This document shows positions 1 to 10,507 of a DNA stretch of 64,000 nt, piece by piece. Every line of letters begins with the position of its first letter. Positions within the stretch are counted from its first letter, which is position 1. The stretch lies in contig NC_065921.1 in the NCBI RefSeq assembly GCF_024586455.1, forward strand, positions 46,708,574-46,772,573, written 5' to 3'. This DNA comes from Bactrocera neohumeralis. Lineage: Eukaryota; Arthropoda; Insecta; Diptera; Tephritidae. The translations under genes and the position numbers were made by a program. The notes beneath the pieces were generated by a model. That model was not told where the DNA came from, did no database searches, and was given only the letters and a program-made list of their open reading frames with translations.

Positions 1-1980
1 ACGGCCAGTTGAGGTGTCGCAGCATAAGCTTCTGGAACTAAAAGGAAGAGCGAAATTTTGTAGGTTAAGAGAGTGTTTTATTTTACCATTTAAAAGATTT
101 CGAAGCTCCTCGTCCTTGGACTGGTCCTCAGCCAAGTTATCATAGTTTAAAGTTTCTGCGGAAATTGAGTTTATTCGTGACAGCAGGTCTGCTGTTACAT
201 TATCTTCGCCGCTTACATGTCGAATGTCGGTGGTGATCTGAGCTATGAAGTCGAGTTGACGTATTTGTCGATTAGAAGCTCGATCTAGCTTTTGTTGAAA
301 TGCATATATCAGCGGCTTATGGTCTGTGTAAATATGGCAACGGCGACCTTCGACCATGTATTGAAAATGTCGTAATGCTAGGTATGCAGCAGTCAGCTCC
401 CTGTCGTAAGTACTGTATCTTTTCTCAGCACTAGTGAATCTGCGAGAGAAAAATCCTAATGGTTGTAGACTACCATCCACGAATTGATTTAATACTGCGC
501 CAGCAGCGAAATCTGATGCATCCACCCATAAAGAAAGATCCGCGTTGTGCGAAGGATGAGCGAGAAATGCACAATTGACCAGTTGTTCCCTACATGCAGC
601 AAAATTGTCTGCTGCTTCCACTGACCAAGAAAGTGGTGTAGTATCGTTTCGTGTATTACCACGAACCATATCGAAAAGGCAAGCTTGTGTCTTCAGTGCA
701 TGTGGTATGAAACGACGGTAGAAATTAAGCATCGCTAAAAAACGCTTTAAGTCCTTTGTGATAACCGGTCGTTTAAAATTACGTAGAGCCTCAACGCGTT
801 CTGGGAGTGGCCGAGTACCATCTTTAGTGATAGAATGTCCGAGGAATCGTAGTTCCGAGACGCCAAATTCCGATTTACTAACGTTAATAGTTAGGTTGTT
901 TTCCCTGAGTCGTTGGAAAACTTGGCGCAAGTGGTTTTGATGCTCTTCTTCTGACACGGATGCAATACATACATCATCAAGATAAACAAATACGAAGTTT
1001 AAACCACGAAAGACTTCGTTAATAAGTCTTTGGAATGTCTGTGCTGCATTCCTCAAACCAAACGTCATATGCGTAAATTCGTAGAGTCCGAAGGGAGTCG
1101 TTATCGCCGTTTTACAAATGTCTTCTTTGTTTATTGGCACTTGATGAAAGGCCTTTTTTAAATCGATTTTAGAAAACACGCGTTTTCCGGCCAATATATT
1201 GGAGAAATCGTGCAAAAATGGCAACGGATATCGATCAGGAACAGTTACTGCCTTTAGTCCACGATAATCCCCGCATGGTCTCCACGTTCCATCGGGCTTA
1301 CGTACCATATGTAATGAGTTTGCCCAGTTACTACTGGATGGGCGACAAATGCCCAGTTTCATCAGCGAATCAAATTCAGCTTTTGCGGCGGTTAGCTTCT
1401 CGGGTGAAAGACGTCGAGGTCGTGCGAAGACGGGTTGACCGGTGGTAATAATTCGATGTTCTACCGACGATTTTGTTGGTGAATTTAGCGGATGAGAGCG
1501 GGTGATATCACTATAATCTGCGAGAATATTCGAATAATTAGATTTCACGTTAAAAGATTTTATGCTGAATATACACTTTTTTTCAATTTCGCAAACCGTT
1601 CTTAATTCGGTTTTGCGATCAAGTAGACATCTGTTTTTGAGATCGACCAAAAGTTCGAAATGAGACAGAAAGTCAGCGCCAATAATTGCTTGAGAAACAT
1701 CAGCAATAATGAAATTCCACAAAAATTCGCGTCGTAAATTTAGATTAAGTTTCAGAATCGCCTCACCGAATACAGAAATCGGCGATCCATTTGCGGCAAA
1801 CAATTTCATACCGTTAGGAGAAGCTCGAGCTGTGTTGTTGCATTTTGGTATAACGGAAACGTCCGCACCGGTATCTATTAAAAAATTTAATTTTGCTGAC
1901 GTATCGTATATGCGTAAACGGTATGTCTTAAAGGTTTTAGACTGTTTGCCCAACTCTAAAACCGTAGCAGCCGAGCGACC
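1..1980 (-). CDS. pol polyprotein (protease, RT, RNase H; incomplete)
   Basis: Open for 660 codons with no stop; I read the whole frame. Order from the N-terminal side: aspartic protease with FLIDTGAD (DTG codons at 1867-1875) and a downstream IIGADFL; reverse transcriptase with the conserved CGDYRGL, FSKIDLKKAFHQVP and TPFGLYEFTHMTFGL segments and the catalytic YLDD (973-984); RNase H with VDASDFAAGAVL (DAS at 514-522), ELTAAYLAL and TDHKPLIYA. The frame leaves the window before the integrase. It has no start codon of its own: it follows gag in the same frame directly after a TAG, so expression needs readthrough, or the TAG is a mutation. The product would replicate the element in cytoplasmic particles and act on its own RNA. 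Confidence 0.92.
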
Positions 1981-2793
1981 CTATAAAGGTTTCTTCAACA
2001 AAACATAATTGCACGGCTCTCGGCATTTAGTTGCTTTCGTACCGTATTTACTATGGTACCAGCAAATCGGTTTATCCGATTTACCTAAAGACGCTTGAGG
2101 TCCACGTGACTTAGATCGAGACCGCGAACGAAAATTTGATCCTTTGTTATTGAAAAGCTTATGCACTTGCCTAGTCAATTCCGCTATTTCGAGTTTCAAG
2201 CTCGAAACTTCATTAAGTGCCAGACCCTCTTGCGCGTGGTTGGGTTGCATCCCAATAGTTTCGATGATGGAATCCGCTATCTTTAGTTTTTCCACGGTAG
2301 CGACGTTTGTAGCAATAATCGCTGCTTGTACATACGGAGGAAGTCTGCTTACCCATAAATCGTGTAAAATGCTGTCATTCAGAGTCGTCCCGGCTGCGCG
2401 TTTCATGTCGTTAAATAACTCACTGGGGCGTCGGTCGCCTAGAACCATATCTTTAAGAACACGTTGCAGCCGCCGCTGTTGGCTGTCCGAAAAATGCTCA
2501 ATGATCTTGTCCTGAATGTATTTGTATTTAAAATTTGTCGGTGCAGCGTCTATGATGCAGCGGAGCTCTATCAGCTTGTTAGGCGGTACACATGCAAGAA
2601 CGATGTCGAATTTCCTATTATCGTTGGAAATTGAAGAAGCGCTAAACCAAAAGTCCAGAGAATAAAAATAAGCTTCGATGTTGTCTTCGGTCATTGTTGG
2701 TAGTGGTAGACGTGGAGTTGAATTTGGTAAATCCCCAATATTGACGTCGGAGTACCGGTTGCCAGAAACCACATGGCTATCGTTCAGCGCCAT
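1981..2793 (-). CDS. gag protein with CHCC knuckle
   Basis: 270 codons from an ATG at 2793. Residues about 35-190 form the retrotransposon capsid-like domain seen in this Ty3/gypsy group: a YFYSLDFWFSASSI segment, a central LGDRRPSELFNDMKR segment and LPPYVQAAI. A coiled-coil-like ELTRQVHKL segment and an Arg/Ser-rich stretch (FRSRSRSKSRG) follow. The end carries the knuckle CWYHSKYGTKATKCREPC, C-x3-H-x8-C-x3-C, which matches the CsRn1-type CHCC motif rather than CCHC. The ORF ends in TAG (1981-1983), after which the same frame continues as pol without interruption. Gag packages the element RNA. It is intact and of typical length. Confidence 0.9.
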   Translation of the reverse strand: MALNDSHVVSGNRYSDVNIGDLPNSTPRLPLPTMTEDNIEAYFYSLDFWFSASSISNDNRKFDIVLACVPPNKLIELRCIIDAAPTNFKYKYIQDKIIEHFSDSQQRRLQRVLKDMVLGDRRPSELFNDMKRAAGTTLNDSILHDLWVSRLPPYVQAAIIATNVATVEKLKIADSIIETIGMQPNHAQEGLALNEVSSLKLEIAELTRQVHKLFNNKGSNFRSRSRSKSRGPQASLGKSDKPICWYHSKYGTKATKCREPCNYVLLKKPL

Positions 2794-2824
2794 TCCTATG
2801 AAATTAATATGTTCAATTTACCTA

Positions 2825-2835
2825 CGGGGTCACCA
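2825..2835 (-). other. primer binding site, tRNA-Trp type
   Basis: TGGTGACCCCG on the minus strand, two bases after the LTR. It matches, from memory, the first 11 bases of the site complementary to the 3' end of insect tRNA-Trp; the match stops after 11 bases. tRNA-Trp priming is typical of CsRn1-clade elements. Confidence 0.65.
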
Positions 2836-2837
2836 GA

Positions 2838-3062
2838 TGTGGGAACAAGTGAGGATGATGCGTTATGCTTGACGTCCAATCGCAGAAGAGATTTATTTCT
2901 TATTCGTTATAACTTAAGAGCTAGTAAGAATGTAATAATAAAAGGAATGAAAGATTACAAACATATGATAGTGCTGCCTTTAGGAGTTAGGTAGAGTTGT
3001 ATTTTAAGAGTGCTGCGCCGAAGATTAAATTAACGCCGTAATGATCCTTCGAGGTTGCCACA
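2838..3062 (-). repeat. 5' LTR of the CsRn1-like element
   Basis: Bounded by TGTGGCAACC at the minus-strand start and CCCACA at the end, giving short imperfect terminal inverted repeats (TGTGG/CCACA). The right boundary is where a foreign repeat, seen uninterrupted at two other places in the window, resumes at TATATACC; the left boundary is two bases before the primer site. Only one LTR is in the window, so the boundaries rest on these two junctions. Confidence 0.75.
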
Positions 3063-4013
3063 TATATACCAAAGTGATCAGGGTGACGAGTAGAGTTGAA
3101 ATCCGGATGTCTGTCTGTCCGTCCGTGCAAGCTGTAACTTGAGTAAAAATTGAGATATCATGATGAAACTTGGTATACGTATTTCTTGGCTCACTAAGAA
3201 GGTTATGTTCGAAGATGGGCAAAATCGGCCAGCTGCCACGCCCACAAAATGGCGGAAACCGAAAACCTATAAAGTGTCATAACTAAGCCATAAATAAAGA
3301 TATTAAAGTGAAATTTATCACAAAGGATCGCATTAGAGAGGGGCATATTTGGATGTAATTTTTTTTGGAAAAGTGAGCGTGGCCCCGCCCCTTACTAAGT
3401 TTTTTGTACATATCTCGGAAACTACTAAAGCTATGTCAACCAAACTCTACACAGTCGTTTTTTTCAGGCATCTCCATGTACAGTTCAAAAAGGGAAGAAA
3501 TCGGATAATAACCACGCCCACCTCCCATACAAAGGTTATGTTGAAAATCACTAAATGTGCGTTAACCGACTAACAAAAAACGTCAGAAGCACTAAATTTT
3601 ACGGAAGGAATTGCAGAAAGAAGTTGCACCTAGGCTTTTTTTTTAAATTGAAAATGGGCGTGGCCTCGCCCACTTATGGACCAATAACTATATCTCAGGA
3701 ACTACTATACCGATTTCAATGAAATTCGGTATATAATATTTTCTTAACACCCTGATGACATGTACGAAATATAGGTGAAATCGGTTTACAACCACGCCTT
3801 CTTCCAATATAACGCTATTTTGAATTCCATCTCATGCCTTCTCTGTATAATGCGAGTATATACATTAGGAACCAATGATGATAGCGGAATAAAACTTTAC
3901 ACAAATACGGTATTTGAAAAATATGTAAATGACGAATAATGAAATCTCGATTATCACTTTACCATGAGAGAGTATAAAATGTTCGGTGACACCCGAACTT
4001 AGCCCTTCCTTAC
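3063..4013 (-). repeat. 1 kb interspersed repeat, copy A
   Basis: Reverse-oriented copy of the family seen whole at 46832-47883 and 54695-55733. It carries the same landmarks: the CCGGATGTCTGTCTGTCC tract, repeated GCCACGCCCAC words, CATACAAAGGTTATG, and the end CCGAACTTAGCCCTTCCTTA. Short open frames in it shift between copies, so I treat it as noncoding. The inner end is cut off at 3063 by the CsRn1-like insertion. I do not know a family name for it; it has no transposase and only an ~11-bp TTTATACTCTC / GAGAGTATAAA inverted end motif. Confidence 0.8.
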
Positions 4014-4724
4014 TTGTTTTTTATATTTTTAAACCTAAGATTTGCAAGATGACACTTCACGCGAATAAAAGCCGCACATTTTTGTACTCTCTGTTTTTTT
4101 GCTGTCTACCTTTTGGCTGCGCAGCCTTCGACATTTCTTAAACTTTTTGAGGAGTGAAATAAAAATGATGGAATCCATAAAACTTTATTTTTGTACACTT
4201 TTTCTTTCAATTTAGAATTGAATTGAATTGACAGTCGAAGGCCACAAAACGCCAAGAAATACAGCAAAAAAAATTGAACAAATATGTTGGCATGTGTATC
4301 AAATATATAAACTTGTAAAAAAATATCGATTGGTATGTCAAAATTGGCGAATGCCACTTCTGTTGTTGTAACATTACACAGTTTTCGGCAATCATTATTG
4401 CATGTATCACGTGTAGTAGTAACGTTTACAATTTTCATATTGCGTTTATTCTTGATATATGCTTAGGGTGGAATCTTCATTTAACTATTGATTATTACTG
4501 TTTTATTACAATAGTTCTCTCATTACACAGTTTTCGGCAATCATTATTGCATGTATCACGTGTAGTAGTAACGTTTACAATTTTCATATTGCGATCTCAG
4601 TGGAACTCTCATATTAACTATTGATTATTACTGTTTTATTCATAGTAATAAAATTATTAATTTTAAGTGTATTTGGCACGATTACTTCAGTTAATCAAAT
4701 TTTAGTTTAACAAGTGATTTACAT
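4014..4724. other. noncoding AT-rich stretch with a tandem repeat
   Basis: No supported gene. Short frames on both strands have no recognisable content. It contains a two-unit tandem repeat, listed separately. Confidence 0.6.
4372..4669. repeat. tandem repeat, two units of about 149 bp
   Basis: A ~73-bp block starting CATTACACAGTTTTCGGC and ending TTTTCATATTGCG occurs at 4372 and again at 4521, nearly identical. The rest of each unit is more diverged but shares AACTATTGATTATTACTG at both places. Two units only, so probably a local duplication. Confidence 0.85.
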
Positions 4725-5209
4725 AACCTTGCTAAGTGCATAACTCAACAACGCCTGGAATAATTGCCGGAAACCCCTAAAAACAGGGGAAGGGGAAGGT
4801 TTAGAAATAAAAAACCTTATGCTTTTCATGAGGAAAAGTCGGAAAATTATACAATTCCAAAATTTTTTCCACAAAATTTTTTTTTTTAATTTTCTTTGTT
4901 TTGTTTTTCAATATTTTGATTTGTAAATTATTTGAATCGTTCAATTTCGGTCGTCTGCTTTTTTATTCCGGCTATTTAAAAGAAAAATTATTGAAAATTA
5001 GTGAAAACTTTATGTGTGTTACACACAAAGTGATCAATTACAGATTGAAATTTGCTACGATGCCACAAAAAGATCGCGCTAATATCGGTCGGTGTTTTTT
5101 TTGCCATCAACGAACGGCAGCCCAAGACACATGAACGAGTACTCCCAGGATGCGATGACATACGTGTGGAATTATTGATCGCTGTCAATCAGCAAGTGAT
5201 CATGACGAT
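4725..5209 (+). mobile_element. decayed Helitron copy 1, 5' part
   Basis: Collinear with the minus-strand Helitron at 61149-63662: both have CATAACTCAA(C/A)AACGCCTGGA, a GGCGGGAAACCCC-like block, a TTTTTCGTGAGGAAAAGTCGG-like block, and the start of the replication protein at ATGCCACAAAAAGATCGCG (5060). The canonical TC start is not found here, so the 5' end is truncated or rearranged. The coding sequence is broken by frameshifts. Interrupted at 5210 by the BEL/Pao insertion and resumed at 10513. Confidence 0.72.
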
Positions 5210-5726
5210 TGAACAGTTTTGGGGCAAGAAAAATGCTTTTGTTCGTTTGAATATATGTAATTAAATTTAATTTATAATGGTAACTTTGATATTTTACATT
5301 TCACAATAAAATGCGTAAGTGAAAGGGAAGTGTACTCGTTACGTGCGTATGTGTTATTGAAATCCACGGCGAGCAGACAAGGGAGTAACAAAGGGACGTA
5401 CAGGAGCTCGGTCGAATAAAGTGCTGAACTCAGCGCGCAGGATCCATCCGATCGAAGTTAAGCGAGAAAATATTGCAGCGCGCGGGTTGGGTGTCGAAGA
5501 GCGAAAAATACGTTGATATGCGACGAGTGTGTGACGAATTGTGTGTGCTTTCCCGCTGTCCATCCTTTTTGATGAGTGGGTGCACAGGTATGGTGAGTTG
5601 TGTTGGTGTCATCAGCTGTGGTGAAGTAAGTGTACGGTTCCATCGGATATGGTGTATTATGCTGCCTTGCTAGGGTGCGCCAGTTTTTCCCAGGTAGAGT
5701 GAGGGGATGCTTAACTCATTTAAACA
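5210..5726 (-). repeat. 3' LTR of the BEL/Pao element
   Basis: 517 bp, starting TGAACAG and ending TTTAAACA in plus-strand view. Compared with the partner at 10020 it has about two substitutions (for example GCGTATG versus GCGTAGG) and 29 extra bases just after GATCGAAGTT. The 29 bases begin after GTT and end with GTT, so the partner probably lost them by slippage. ACGAT target duplication lies immediately outside. Confidence 0.93.
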
Positions 5727-6511
5727 TCCTGAGCCCCCTAGGCGAATATTTTGCCTAGTATTGCGTATGTATATGATGTTGCATGTATTTCGGCGTACTG
5801 CTGGTGGAGTTGCCGAGGGCGCAGAATACATGCTGTAAATCCTGAAAGTGCCTTTGATTTTAAAGATACTATTTTGTATTTGGTATCTACATTTGCTTTT
5901 ACGTGCGTACAATAAGAAACTATATTTTACGGATGAGTTTGTAACTGCTTTTGCTTATATTTGCGGTTGTTTCTTTGATAGGTTTATATTTGTGTTCTTA
6001 TTTCAAATTTCTTTACCATCGGTTTGCAAAACTTGTTTAGGATTATTTGCCTTTTCTGCGATATCGGCTTATGAAGGATGGTAACTCCACGCCTGGCTCA
6101 GATGTGGCCAGAATGGGTACTCCATTCAGTTAGGACTATGAAATTAGAGGAATCTTGCGAGAGCACAGTGAATCGACTCTTGTTTACAATGACACCATTT
6201 TTCACAATTAATTTGAAGCCTTTTACAGCTGATTCCCATAATCACCAATATGAGGAGTGCTTATGTAGATGCGATAAGAGCGACCTTTGCTTTTTGTAAG
6301 TCCAGGTGCGTCACAGTATCGCATAGAGAACATAGTGATCCCTGAACGTTAATTTTGAATTGTCCTATATTGTATTATAGGTGTCCATTTTTCGACTTTT
6401 TGGTAAATTTGTAATTTGACAAGTAGTAGTGCGCCACCGCTTAAGTATTCGTTCAGGATTGTGTGTTTTTTTTCATTATTGGCTAAAGCCATCCTGCGGG
6501 GCTGAAAAGTT
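5727..6511 (-). other. BEL/Pao interior between gag remnant and 3' LTR
   Basis: No intact gene. A 73-codon frame (6349-6570) overlaps the end of the gag-pol remnant in another frame and has no domain I can name. The region should correspond to the 3' end of pol plus untranslated sequence, but I cannot recognise integrase in it. Confidence 0.4.
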
Positions 6512-7567
6512 CTATGTGCTTTTAATATATTGACTGTCAGTGGTAACTCTGACTTTGTTTTTTCTACCAATTAGTAGAGTATTTGAAAATTGTGGCTCTA
6601 GTGGTAGTCGTACGACGTACCGGCCATTATGTGATCGTTTAGTTGTGGCTTTAGAGAAGTCTTCACAATACCGATCTTCTAGAGTTTTATTCGTTATGGG
6701 GGTAAGTTTTCTTAACTTTTGAACTTTCCTTAATTGTGAATTAAGGTATTTGTTTTTATTATACTCAACTTGAGTTGGTATGGTGGTGACTAGTTCTGTA
6801 ACTAGTCCATTTTGGGCTTCGCTGTGCAGAGTTTGAGATTTTTGTGCATTTGAGCAGCATTGCGTTTCTTGGCAATTTTTAGTATTTTGGTTTTCTGTAT
6901 TTGCTTTTGAAGTTGAACCCGTGATTCTTTTTGTATAAGCGCTTCTTTGGGGTGAGATGGGATGTATGCTGTAATGAAGCATTGAATGATGTCTTTTGTG
7001 ACAATAGATACAATTGAATATGCTTTTGCAATTTTTATATGTGTGCGCATGTGACAGGCAATTTTTGCAAAGTCTTTTTGACTTGACAAAACTATTTCGA
7101 TCGTTAACTTTTAAGTTTTTAAACTTCTCGCAAGATATAATTTTATGCCCTCTTTTACATAGTTCGCATGACGTATGTTTTCGTTGTTCAGATGTGAACG
7201 ATTGCGTTTTGTGAAAGTTTTTATTTAAATTGGTTTTGTTACTAACTTGGGGTCTATTTAAGCTTCCATTTTGGTCGTGTTTGTTCTTAGTTTTGATTAT
7301 TTTTTCTTCTAACCTTTCCGCAATTTCATATTGGGTGGTGAGAAAATCTTTCATTTGTTGCCACGTTGGGCACTTTTTCCGTGATAAGAGCGATTGCTCC
7401 CATAGAAGTAACGACTTTTCTGGTAATGTGGCGGTGCAAATGTTTACCAGAATGGGGTCCCAGCTGTCTGTGGGAATATTTTGTGTCGACAGAATCGACA
7501 AACAATTAGAAACAGTGGATTGTAGTGTTACAAATTCTTCACTTGTTTCTTTCTTGATTTTAGGCAA
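6512..7567 (-). pseudogene. BEL/Pao gag C-terminal part fused to a pre-RT pol fragment
   Basis: 351 codons. The first ~110 residues continue the BEL/Pao gag (SEEFVTLQSTVSNCLSIL, SWDPILVNI, WEQSL). A triple Cys/His cluster follows near residues 135-195: CELCKRGHKIISC, then CKNCLSHAHTYKNC, then CIYCHKRHHSMLH, the spacing typical of BEL/Pao gag. After a Lys/Gln-rich linker the frame jumps to CEDFSKATTKR and GRYVVRLPLEP, which in complete elements lies just before the reverse transcriptase. The protease between them and everything after the RLP segment are missing. It is joined to the upstream gag only through a frameshift near 7570. Non-functional as a polyprotein. Confidence 0.8.
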
Positions 7568-7569
7568 GT

Positions 7570-8016
7570 TTAATAGTCGTAATTATCGACCAGTATTCTT
7601 TCGTTTTCATATCTAGCTTTTAGAGCTTCCCAAGCCAAATTGAAATTATCGTCGTTAAGAGCGAACTGTTTTACAATGACGCCTGCTTGACCTTTTGTCT
7701 TGTATCGGAGATGATACAGCTTTTGTGCTTTTGATAGTTCTGGATGGTTGATGTAAACGGCTGTGAACATGTCCCGGAAGGACGGCCATTCTTCATAACC
7801 TCCATAGAATATTTCTGTGTCACATGCGGGCACCTCGAGGTGGATGCCTGAACTTGCCTTTTGACTGTCTGCAAGTATTTGTGGCAGCTCTACTCTAATG
7901 TGGAGAGTAGGTGTAATTGCTTTAATGAGCTTTAGTTGATCGGATATCATAGCGTTTGTTTCTTCGAACTGGTCTAAGCAGTTTTCGTATATGACGTAAG
8001 CAGATAATTTAAAATT
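7570..8016 (-). pseudogene. BEL/Pao gag, central part
   Basis: Open from 8016 in the same frame as the segment that ends at 8017; the first Met is at 7950. The sequence LPQILADSQKASSG...VPACDTEIFYGGYEEWPSFRDMF, then LSKAQKLYHLRYKTKGQAG, is the conserved core of BEL/Pao gag (the DUF1759-type region: W-x2-F-x-DMF, then L-x-YL). It ends in a premature stop right after ILVDNYDY; the continuation lies in another frame at 7567, so a small deletion has shifted the frame here. Confidence 0.82.
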
Positions 8017-8256
8017 TTATGGTAAATCTGAATCGTCAGATTCTACAATGGCGTCATGAGCCGCTTGGAGGCGAGTCCAAAAATTTTTAAGATTTTGACT
8101 TTTGACTTCTAGTAGCGATTCCGAGTTTTCGTGAACCGGTGAAGATGCAAATCTAGCGCAGTATCTTAAAAAACTGTCACTTTCTGAAATAAATTTAGCA
8201 ACCTGTTTAGAGCGTGTGGCTCCTGCAGGTGTATTTTGATTTTTATTATTATTCAT
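8017..8256 (-). pseudogene. BEL/Pao gag N-terminal part
   Basis: 79 codons from ATG at 8256, ending at TAA (8017-8019). The next in-frame codons go straight on into the gag core, so this TAA is a nonsense change, not the natural end. The segment NLKNFWTRLQAAHDAIVESDD fits the N-terminal helical part of BEL/Pao gag. The start is the first Met after the leader. Confidence 0.7.
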
Positions 8257-10005
8257 TGTTTTTACTGTATGGTTAAATATTTGTCAAAATTAGTTAAATT
8301 TTTCTCAGTGTAAACCGAATTCTCTTTTCAATAAATAAGAGTTTATTTCGTATAAAACAGATTTATTATTATTACCGTTTCTTATTTACTTGTGGTTAAA
8401 ATATTTTATTTACATATATTTTATTATGAAAATATTTTTTATTTAATTATTCCGATTGTAATTAGTAAGTTCTTAATGTAATTATTTAGAACCGCTCTGT
8501 TATTTACTTTATATTTCTTAAGTCCGAATGTTGTGTAATTAGGTACACCCTAATACGTGGACTTGTAAACGTGACCTGTGTCTTGCGCGATTGAGAGCTC
8601 GTTGAAGAGATCAATGCGCTATTTACTTAAGTAGGCACAACTTGTTTGTGTGTTTATGATTATTCTTAAGCAATTGAGAGCTCGTTAGAGAGATCAATTC
8701 GCTGTTGTATGCAATCCTGCTTGTTTTTGTTTTCCAAAGAACAAGGGGTATTGCCGAATAACTGCCAATATGGACTTTGAATATGTATGGGTACAAATAG
8801 TATGTACTAATATTTATTTTCTATAGTTCTCGCAAGTTCTATAAATTTCGTTGAACGTTTTTGTTTTTTTTTTCTTTGAGATTTTGTGTTTTGTGTCACA
8901 GGCAGATTTTGCCGTATGTATGTATTTGAAAAGGAGAGTGAGATCAAACCGGAGTTGAAAAAAGTATTTTTTTTTGTTGATAATTTGGTGTGTTTTGAGA
9001 ACACAAATTAGTATTTTTCTTTTTGATAAATTTTTAATAGCCGTTTAATCGGATTTCAATTACAGGTATAATATTAACTACGACTGTAATTTTAGGCATA
9101 GACATGCATATGTGCATAAATTGAATAAATAATGAACATAATACGCTCACTCTGTTTTCCAATAAGGGTTTTTTGGGGGTAATGTGGCTGTATATGTATG
9201 TATATATGTGTCAGCTGGTATTCGGACTGTTGATGCTAATTCCTTCTCTTCTACTCTTCCAGCTGCCTGGCTTCTCGTGCGTGTTGTTGTTTGTATGTAT
9301 AGTTGTTTTAATTGTTCGCGCCCGTTTGATCCGTTTTTGTTTTTTTTTTTTTGGTTTGTGTTACTTTTGTTCACTGCACTGCACCTTCTGTGGTTTTCTG
9401 TTTTGTTTATTATGTTATTATGTAAATGTATGTATATAAGTATATGGGTATGTTGTTTCTTGTTTTCTTTTTTTTTTTTCTTTTCCACTGCACTTTTTGT
9501 TTTTTAATTTTAGCACACTGAGATCGTTTGGCTTGGTTGCTGTTTTTATTTTAAATGCACTTTGTTTTTTGTTTGTTCAAAATGTTTGGTGGCTTAATTT
9601 TTCAAATGCGGTTTGTTTTTGTTCACAGTTTTGTCACCACACTAATATATGTTATTGGCTTTTTGTTCTGTTTAGGTTTTTTCTTTTTGTTATGCACACA
9701 TATGTATGTATGTATTTCTGTGTTGCGATTTGTATATGCTTCGCCTCTTTTTGTATTTTTTTTTGGTTTTTGTCACTTCACCTTTTTTTTTTTACGTTTG
9801 TATTACTAAGTATGAGTATTTTAATTTGCTTTGTTTATTTTATTTATTTCCTGTTCTATTTGAATCACTGCACTTTATGTTTTGGTTTTCTCCACAGCAC
9901 TTTATGTATGTATATCTTTCACATTATTGAACTTTGCCACCAAAATTATTTTTGATCTTAATATGTATGTCTGTTGGTTTGTAAACCAAAGGTGCCTTTC
10001 GTTAA
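8257..10005 (-). other. BEL/Pao 5' leader, strongly biased composition
   Basis: About 1.75 kb between primer site and gag. In plus-strand view 9170-9960 is very T-rich with TTTGTTTTTTT runs and repeated TATGTATGTATAT words. Several 60-150 codon frames on the plus strand here are Phe/Leu/Cys-rich products of this composition and are not gene calls. A repeated phrase GAGAGCTCGTTGAAGAGATCAA-like occurs at about 8595 and 8665, a short internal duplication. Confidence 0.6.
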
Positions 10006-10019
10006 GGCTCGAAGGACCA
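10006..10019 (-). other. primer binding site, tRNA-Tyr type
   Basis: TGGTCCTTCGAGCC on the minus strand, directly abutting the LTR with no spacer. From memory this is complementary to the 14 bases at the 3' end of insect tRNA-Tyr (GGCTCGAAGGA plus CCA). Confidence 0.75.
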
Positions 10020-10507
10020 TGAACAGTTTTGGGGCAAGAAAAATGCTTTTGTTCGTTTGAATATATGTAATTAAATTTAATTTATAATGGTAACTTTGAT
10101 ATTTTACATTTCACAATAAAATGCGTAAGTGAAAGGGAAGTGTACTCGTTACGTGCGTAGGTGTTATTGAAATCCACGGCGAGCAGACAAGGGAGTAACA
10201 AAGGGACGTACAGTAGCTCGGTCGAATAAAGTGCTGAACTCAGCGCGCAGGATCCATCCGATCGAAGTTGGGTGTCGAAGAGCGAAAAATACGTTGATAT
10301 GCGACGAGTGTGTGACGAATTGTGTGTGCTTTCCCGCTGTCCATCCTTTTTGATGAGTGGGTGCACAGGTATGGTGAGTTGTGTTGGTGTCATCAGCTGT
10401 GGTGAAGTAAGTGTACGGTTCCATCGGATATGGTGTATTATGCTGCCTTGCTAGGGTGCGCCAGTTTTTCCCAGGTAGAGTGAGGGGATGCTTAACTCAT
10501 TTAAACA
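10020..10507 (-). repeat. 5' LTR of the BEL/Pao element
   Basis: 488 bp, partner of 5210-5726; shorter by a 29-bp deletion between GATCGAAGTT and GGGTGTCGAAG. Followed by the ACGAT target duplication at 10508-10512. Its distal ~170 bp also forms the start of the tandem duplication unit copied at 13918. Confidence 0.93.

Larger units (their letters stand above)
1..3062 (-). mobile_element. CsRn1-like Ty3/gypsy LTR retrotransposon, 5' part
   Basis: Reading on the minus strand from 3062: a 225-bp LTR (TGTGGCAACC... to ...CCCACA), a tRNA-Trp type primer site, a gag ORF, then pol running out of the window. The gag knuckle has the CHCC arrangement (C-x3-H ... C-x3-C) rather than the usual CCHC, which is the hallmark of the CsRn1/Kabuki clade; the tRNA-Trp primer fits that clade too. 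All of gag and the visible 660 codons of pol are open apart from one TAG between them, so this copy looks young. It is inserted in a copy of the ~1 kb interspersed repeat (3063-4013), next to the sequence TATA. The 3' LTR lies outside the window, so the target duplication cannot be tested. Confidence 0.88.
5210..10507 (-). mobile_element. BEL/Pao LTR retrotransposon, internally deleted
   Basis: Two near-identical LTRs (5210-5726 and 10020-10507, TGAACAG...TTTAAACA on the plus strand) flank a 4.3-kb interior. The flanks carry a 5-bp duplication ACGAT at 5205-5209 and 10508-10512, and removing the element rejoins a Helitron. Minus-strand order: LTR, tRNA-Tyr type primer site touching the LTR, a long T-rich leader (in plus-strand view), broken gag, then a jump to a fragment of the pre-RT part of pol, then ~0.8 kb before the 3' LTR. 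Protease, most of RT, RNase H and integrase are absent, so the copy depends on others for movement. Confidence 0.9.

Noticed and set aside
1218..1448. Plus-strand frames within pol, gag and RTE regions
   Set aside because: Antisense shadows of strongly supported minus-strand coding sequence.
5060..5134. Short plus frame with MPQKDRANIGR as an independent small gene
   Set aside because: It is the start of the Helitron protein, shown by the collinear copy at ~63040.
9173..9955. Plus-strand frames up to 152 codons, Phe/Leu/Cys-rich
   Set aside because: Produced by T-rich composition of the BEL leader; overlapping frames have the same character and none has a domain.
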